Source: JAAAPF01 sp964481035 (GTDB taxonomy: Bacteria > Pseudomonadota > Alphaproteobacteria > Geminicoccales > Geminicoccaceae). Taken from it: 9,708 nt of DNA. The translations under genes and the position numbers were made by a program. The notes below the pieces were generated by a model. That model was given only the letters and a program-made list of their open reading frames with translations. It made no database searches and had not been told where the DNA came from. The stretch spans positions 1 through 9,708 of the forward strand of contig CAYZSE010000123.1 of NCBI GenBank assembly GCA_964481035.1, in the 5' to 3' direction. Positions within the stretch are counted from its first letter, which is position 1. Each line of letters begins with the position of its first letter. Positions 5,794 to 9,708 of this stretch are shown here, one piece after another.

Positions 5794-6744
5794 ATGACCA
5801 TTCTGCTCGCGCGACGCCTCGGTCAGATGCTGCTGATCATGGCGTTCGCCTCGCTCATCCTGTTCATGATCTTCGACACGGACGAGTTCAAGAAGAAGAT
5901 CGCGGTCGCCGAGCTCGGCGGCTTCGCCGCCTCCGCATTGAGCGATGACGCCTATCGGGACTGGCTCACCCAAAAGGGCCTCGATGTGCCCTTCTACCAG
6001 CGCTACGTCGACTGGATCGGCGACGTTCTGCGCGGCGATTTCGGCCACTCCTTCGAGAAGAACACCGCCGTCGGCCCGCTCCTGGCCGACCGGCTGTGGA
6101 ACACGGCCGTCCTCGCGTTCTGGGTCTTCGCGTTGATGATACCCCTGGCGCTGGTGACGGGCGTGCTCGCCGGGATGCGCGAGGGCTCGGCGATGGATCG
6201 GTCCCTCTCCTTCGTCTCGGTCTTCACGACCTCGATCCCGGAAATCGCCACCGCCATCCTGCTGACGGTCGTTTTCGCCCTCGGCCTCGGGTGGTTCCCG
6301 GCCAAGGCGGCGATGATCCAGGGCTTCGCTCCGATGCAGCTGGTGCTGCCGGTCTTGACCCTGGTGCTCTACGGCTTCGGCTACATCGCCCGCATGACCC
6401 GCGCCTCGATGGCCGAGGTCATGACCTCGAACTACATCCGTACGGCGGTCCTCAAGGGTATCCCCTACCGCCAGGTGATCCTGCGCCACGCGCTGAGAAA
6501 CGCACTGATCGCGCCGTTCACGGTCATCGTCTTGCAGCTCAACTGGTTGTTGTCGGGCGTGGTCGTCGTCGAGGTGTTCTTCGAGTACGACGGCTTCGGC
6601 AAGCTGCTGCTCGAGGCGGCCCTCTTCGGCGACATCTACGTCGTCCAGGCGGCGACGCTGGTGGCCGTGCTGGTCGCCGTCAGCTCGCAGATCATCTCCG
6701 ACGTCGGCTACACGTTCCTCAATCCGCGCATTCGCTTCGGCTGA
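5794..6744 (+). CDS. ABC importer permease, DppB/OppB type
   Basis: This 316-residue inner-membrane protein is one half of the translocation channel. Membrane segments are visible near residues 8-27, 107-128, 140-165, 180-198, 240-262 and 285-305. The family loop before the second segment is present (LDVPFYQRYVDWIGDVLRGD within 63-82, then FGHSF), as is NTAVLA near 103. The cytoplasmic EAA-type loop that docks on the ATPase spans 213-240 (YIRTAVLKGIPYRQVILRHA, then LRNALI). In relatives a PGDP-like motif usually follows the first helix. Here a charged stretch, DTDEFKKKIAVAELGG (28-43), takes its place. ATG 5794 follows AAGGA (5778-5782) by eleven bases. It must work with the DppC-like partner eleven bases downstream. 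The substrate is not predictable. Confidence 0.93.
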   Translation: MTILLARRLGQMLLIMAFASLILFMIFDTDEFKKKIAVAELGGFAASALSDDAYRDWLTQKGLDVPFYQRYVDWIGDVLRGDFGHSFEKNTAVGPLLADRLWNTAVLAFWVFALMIPLALVTGVLAGMREGSAMDRSLSFVSVFTTSIPEIATAILLTVVFALGLGWFPAKAAMIQGFAPMQLVLPVLTLVLYGFGYIARMTRASMAEVMTSNYIRTAVLKGIPYRQVILRHALRNALIAPFTVIVLQLNWLLSGVVVVEVFFEYDGFGKLLLEAALFGDIYVVQAATLVAVLVAVSSQIISDVGYTFLNPRIRFG

Positions 6745-6755
6745 GGAGGCCGCGC

Positions 6756-7778
6756 ATGAGCACGCTCGCCGAGGACATCCGCGGCCTTGGCCTGATCGAG
6801 AGGCTGGCGACCACCCGCAACATCGTCATTCTCGTCCTGTCGATGTGGGTTCCGCTCACGACCTACGTGATGTTCGAGAGCGCCTTTGGCGACTACGCCG
6901 ACTGGCTCCTCGTTCCGGCCGTGCCGGCGACCCTGGCACTCTACCTCTTGGCGCTGCGCGCCTTCGCGGAGAGCAGGATCGCGCTGATCGGTGTGTCACT
7001 GGTCTTCTTCTGGCTGCTGATGGCGGTCGCGGCGCCGTTCCTGCCGCTCGCCGACCCGAACCAGCCGATCGCCCCCTTCACCACGCCGATGACCGAGGCG
7101 CGCGGTCATTTCTTCTGGCTCGGCGCCGACTTCAAGGGCCGCGACATGCTGAGCCGCGCCATCTGGGGCTGCCAGCGCGTGATCGTCTGGGGCGTCACCG
7201 CCACACTCGTCGCCTACGTGATCGGCACGATGTTCGGCCTGTTGGCGGGCTACTTCGCCGGCTGGTGGGACGAGATCATCTCGTTCATCGCCAACGTCTT
7301 CTTGTCGTTCCCGGTGATGGTGCTGTTCATCGTCATCTTGAACTACCTCGGCGCCAGCGGGTTCAACATCGTCGTCGCGGTGACGTTCGCCTCGGCGCCG
7401 GCGATCATGCGAATCGTGCGCGGGCTCACCCTCGACATCAAGACCCGCGACTACATCTTCGCGGCGCAGACCCGCGGCGAGCACCCTCTGTGGATCATGC
7501 TGGTCGAGCTCCTGCCCAACGTGCGCGGGCCGATCATCGTCGATGCCTGCCTGCGCCTCGGCTACACCACGGTCGCGATCACCACCCTCACCTTCCTCGG
7601 CCTCGGCCTGCAGCCGCCGGATCCCGACTGGGGGCTGATGATCCGCGAGAGCGCCAAGACGGCCCTGCTCTGGAAGTTCTCCTACATGCTGCTCGTTCCC
7701 GCGCTGTCGGTGTCGAGCCTGATCCTCGGCTTCAACCTCCTGGCCGACGGTCTCCGTGAAATCTCGCTCAAGGACTGA
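6756..7778 (+). CDS. ABC importer permease, DppC/OppC type, with extra N-terminal helices
   Basis: This 340-residue inner-membrane protein is the second half of the channel. DppC hallmarks are clear: FFWLGADFKGRDMLSRAIWG (119-138), the EAA-type ATPase-docking loop at 232-256 (DYIFAAQTRGEHPLWIMLVE, then LLPN), and LTFLGLGLQPPDPDWG (278-293). The core has the six membrane segments normal for the family, the first at about 74-97. Two further hydrophobic segments lie before it, at about 22-41 and 49-70, so eight helices are likely and the protein is some 40-60 residues longer than many DppC proteins. AGGAGG at 6744-6749 overlaps the stop of the upstream permease and sits six bases before ATG 6756, indicating tight co-translation. 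The start is well supported, so the extra helices belong to the protein. Confidence 0.93.
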   Translation: MSTLAEDIRGLGLIERLATTRNIVILVLSMWVPLTTYVMFESAFGDYADWLLVPAVPATLALYLLALRAFAESRIALIGVSLVFFWLLMAVAAPFLPLADPNQPIAPFTTPMTEARGHFFWLGADFKGRDMLSRAIWGCQRVIVWGVTATLVAYVIGTMFGLLAGYFAGWWDEIISFIANVFLSFPVMVLFIVILNYLGASGFNIVVAVTFASAPAIMRIVRGLTLDIKTRDYIFAAQTRGEHPLWIMLVELLPNVRGPIIVDACLRLGYTTVAITTLTFLGLGLQPPDPDWGLMIRESAKTALLWKFSYMLLVPALSVSSLILGFNLLADGLREISLKD

Positions 7779-7792
7779 GGAGGACGACCGCC

Positions 7793-9708
7793 TTGGACGC
7801 CGCCACCGCCCCTGTCCCGGTCCTCGAGTGCCGGAACCTCTGCATCTCCTACTTCACCCGCGCCGGCGAGATCCCGGCGGTCGTCGACTTCAACCTCAAG
7901 GTCATGCCCGGCGAGTCGATCGGCATCGTCGGCGAGTCCGGCTGCGGCAAGTCGACCGTGGCGCTCGCCGTCATGCAGTACATGGGGCGAAACGGCCGCA
8001 TCGTCGACGGCGAGATCCTCTTCAAGGGAGAGAACCTGAGGGACGTGAGCAAGGAGCGGCTGCGCGAGCTGCGCGGCTCGCAGATCTCGATGGTCTACCA
8101 GGAGCCGATGGCGTCGCTGAACCCGTCGATGAAGCTCGGCCGCCAGCTCATGGAGGTGCCGCTCCACCACGAGAGCATCGGCGAGGCGGAGGCCCACGAC
8201 CGCGCGCTCGACATGCTCGGCCGGGTCAAGCTGCCGGATCCCAAGCGGATCATGGACGCGTACCCGCACCAGATCTCCGGCGGCCAGCAGCAGCGCGTGG
8301 TCATCGCCATGGCCCTGCTCTCGGGCCCGTCGCTCCTGCTGCTGGACGAGCCGACCACCGCGCTCGACGTCACCGTCGAGGCGGGCATCGTCGACCTCAT
8401 CGGCGAGATCGCCGAGGAGTTCGGCACCTCGATGCTCTACATCAGCCACAATCTCGGGCTCATCCTCGAGACGTGCGACCGCATCACCGTGATGTACTCG
8501 GGCGAGGCGGTGGAGGTCGGCAGCGTCGATCAGGTCTTCGACCGGATGCGGCACCCATACACCCGCGGGCTCTTCAACTCGATCCCGTTGCCGGGAGCCG
8601 ACAAGTACGCGCGGCCGCTGATGCCGATCCCCGGTCAATTGCCGCTGCCGCACGAGCGTCCGGAGGGCTGCAATTTCGGCCCGCGCTGCGAGTACTTTCG
8701 CGCCGGGACCTGCGATCAGGGCTTCATCGCCATGGAGCCGGTCGCCGGGCACCCCGGGCACGAGACGCGCTGTCGCCGCTTCGCCGAGATCGACTGGGAG
8801 GCGGCCGCTCCCAAGCGGCACGAGGCCGAGGAGGCGCCGCTCGGCCGCAAGGTCCTCGAGGTCGACAACCTCAAGAAGTACTACGCGATCCACGATCGCT
8901 CGCTCATCGCGATGCTGACCGGCAAGGGCGTGCGCTTCGTCAAGGCCAACGAGAAGCTCGACTTCGACGCGCACGAGGCGGAGACAGTCGCGCTGGTCGG
9001 CGAGTCCGGTTGCGGCAAGTCGACCTTCGCCAAGGTCATGATGGGCCTCGAGCGGGCGACCGACGGCAAGCTGCTCCTCGACAATCAGGACATCGGCCAG
9101 CTGCCGGTGCAAAGGCGCGACAAGGCCATGGTCGGCTATCTGCAGATGGTCTTTCAGAACCCCTTCGACACGCTCAACCCGAGCCACACCGTGGGCGCGC
9201 AGATCAGCCGGGTGATCCGCAAGTTCGGCGTCGAGAAGGATCCCGAGAAGGTCAAGCAGCGGGTCATGGAGCTGCTCGACACGGTCAAGCTCCCGCGCGA
9301 CTTCTACCTGCGCCGGCCACGCCAGCTGTCCGGCGGCCAAAAGCAGCGCGTCGGCATCGCGCGCGCCTTCGCCGGCAACCCGAAGGTCGTGGTCGCCGAC
9401 GAGCCGGTCTCGGCGCTCGACGTCTCGGTGCAGGCGGCGGTCACCCAATTGCTGATGGACATCCAGCTCGAGCACCGGACGACGCTGATCTTCATCAGCC
9501 ACGACCTGTCGCTCGTCCGCTATCTCGCCGACCGCGTCGTCGTCATGTATCTCGGGCACATCGCCGAGCAGGGCACGACCGACGAGGTCTTCGCGCCCCC
9601 TTACCATCCCTACACCGAGGCGCTGCTCTCCGCCGTGCCGATCGCCGACACCTCGGTGCAGAAGAAGCACATCGTGCTCGAGGGCGACATTCCGAGCGCG
9701 ATGAACCC
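7793..9708 (+). CDS. Fused double ATP-binding protein, DppD-DppF type (3' end outside window)
   Basis: One uninterrupted frame of 638 codons runs to the right edge and holds two complete ABC nucleotide-binding domains that would power the importer. Domain one has Walker A GESGCGKST (47-55), signature ISGGQQQR (161-168), Walker B LLLLDEP (181-187) and switch His219. It is followed by the Opp/Dpp C-terminal extension with Cys293, 299, 307 and 327. Domain two has Walker A GESGCGKST (403-411), signature LSGGQKQR (512-519), Walker B VVVADEP (532-538), D-loop SALD (540-543) and switch His570. Its oligopeptide-transporter tail (YHPYTEALLSAVP) is reached before the edge. The start is TTG 7793: AGGAGGA (7778-7784) lies eight bases before it and overlaps the upstream stop. 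No ATG precedes the first conserved strand; the first in-frame ATG, at 7904, would remove about 37 residues of the domain. Fused pairs are known, for example GsiA and YejF. Confidence 0.93.
   Translation, partial: MDAATAPVPVLECRNLCISYFTRAGEIPAVVDFNLKVMPGESIGIVGESGCGKSTVALAVMQYMGRNGRIVDGEILFKGENLRDVSKERLRELRGSQISMVYQEPMASLNPSMKLGRQLMEVPLHHESIGEAEAHDRALDMLGRVKLPDPKRIMDAYPHQISGGQQQRVVIAMALLSGPSLLLLDEPTTALDVTVEAGIVDLIGEIAEEFGTSMLYISHNLGLILETCDRITVMYSGEAVEVGSVDQVFDRMRHPYTRGLFNSIPLPGADKYARPLMPIPGQLPLPHERPEGCNFGPRCEYFRAGTCDQGFIAMEPVAGHPGHETRCRRFAEIDWEAAAPKRHEAEEAPLGRKVLEVDNLKKYYAIHDRSLIAMLTGKGVRFVKANEKLDFDAHEAETVALVGESGCGKSTFAKVMMGLERATDGKLLLDNQDIGQLPVQRRDKAMVGYLQMVFQNPFDTLNPSHTVGAQISRVIRKFGVEKDPEKVKQRVMELLDTVKLPRDFYLRRPRQLSGGQKQRVGIARAFAGNPKVVVADEPVSALDVSVQAAVTQLLMDIQLEHRTTLIFISHDLSLVRYLADRVVVMYLGHIAEQGTTDEVFAPPYHPYTEALLSAVPIADTSVQKKHIVLEGDIPSAMN

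Noticed and set aside
7682..9670. A 662-codon reverse-strand open frame over the ATPase gene
   Set aside because: The plus strand encodes two complete ATPase domains with all motifs. The reverse frame is an antisense shadow rich in Asp, Arg, His and Leu with no recognisable domain.
1..9708. tRNA or rRNA genes, CRISPR array, insertion sequence ends, phage or defence genes
   Set aside because: I searched by eye for cloverleaf arms, regularly spaced repeats, terminal inverted repeats with target duplications and transposase motifs, and found none.

Overview
The window is GC-rich throughout, with strong G/C preference at third codon positions. Three things suggest an alphaproteobacterium: that composition, a PBP5-type carboxypeptidase carrying a SPOR domain, and a Tat-exported family 5 solute-binding protein. 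No rRNA or other phylogenetic marker is present, so this is an inference only. I see no tRNA, CRISPR array, insertion sequence, transposase or phage gene.

Layout. Bases 1-83 hold the first 27 codons of a gene on the minus strand, possibly DUF924-like. It diverges from what looks like a small gene broken by two compensating frameshifts (150-398, plus strand). Next come purB (448-1779, adenylosuccinate lyase) and, after a 200-base gap rich in small inverted repeats, a secreted D-alanyl-D-alanine carboxypeptidase with a C-terminal SPOR domain (1980-3278). After a 247-base gap there is a 60-residue protein of unknown function with a strong ribosome binding site (3526-3708). A 307-base leader with two inverted repeats follows.

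The right-hand 5.7 kb is one co-oriented operon for an Opp/Dpp-type ABC importer. It encodes a Tat-secreted solute-binding protein (4016-5689), a DppB-like permease (5794-6744), a DppC-like permease with two extra N-terminal membrane helices (6756-7778), and a DppD-DppF fused double ATPase that starts at TTG and runs off the right edge (7793 to beyond 9708). The binding protein would deliver a peptide or other small solute to the permease pair, and the fused ATPase would power uptake. The substrate cannot be read from the sequence. Two tandem GC-rich hairpins between the binding protein and the first permease fit the usual surplus of binding protein over membrane parts. The later genes are 11 and 14 bases apart and each has an AGGAGG-type site touching the preceding stop codon.

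I do not see a clearly new multi-gene system. The observations most worth a second look are the doubly frameshifted small gene before purB, the competing hairpins between purB and the carboxypeptidase, the unknown 60-residue protein and structured leader before the transporter, and the unusual permease and ATPase architectures.
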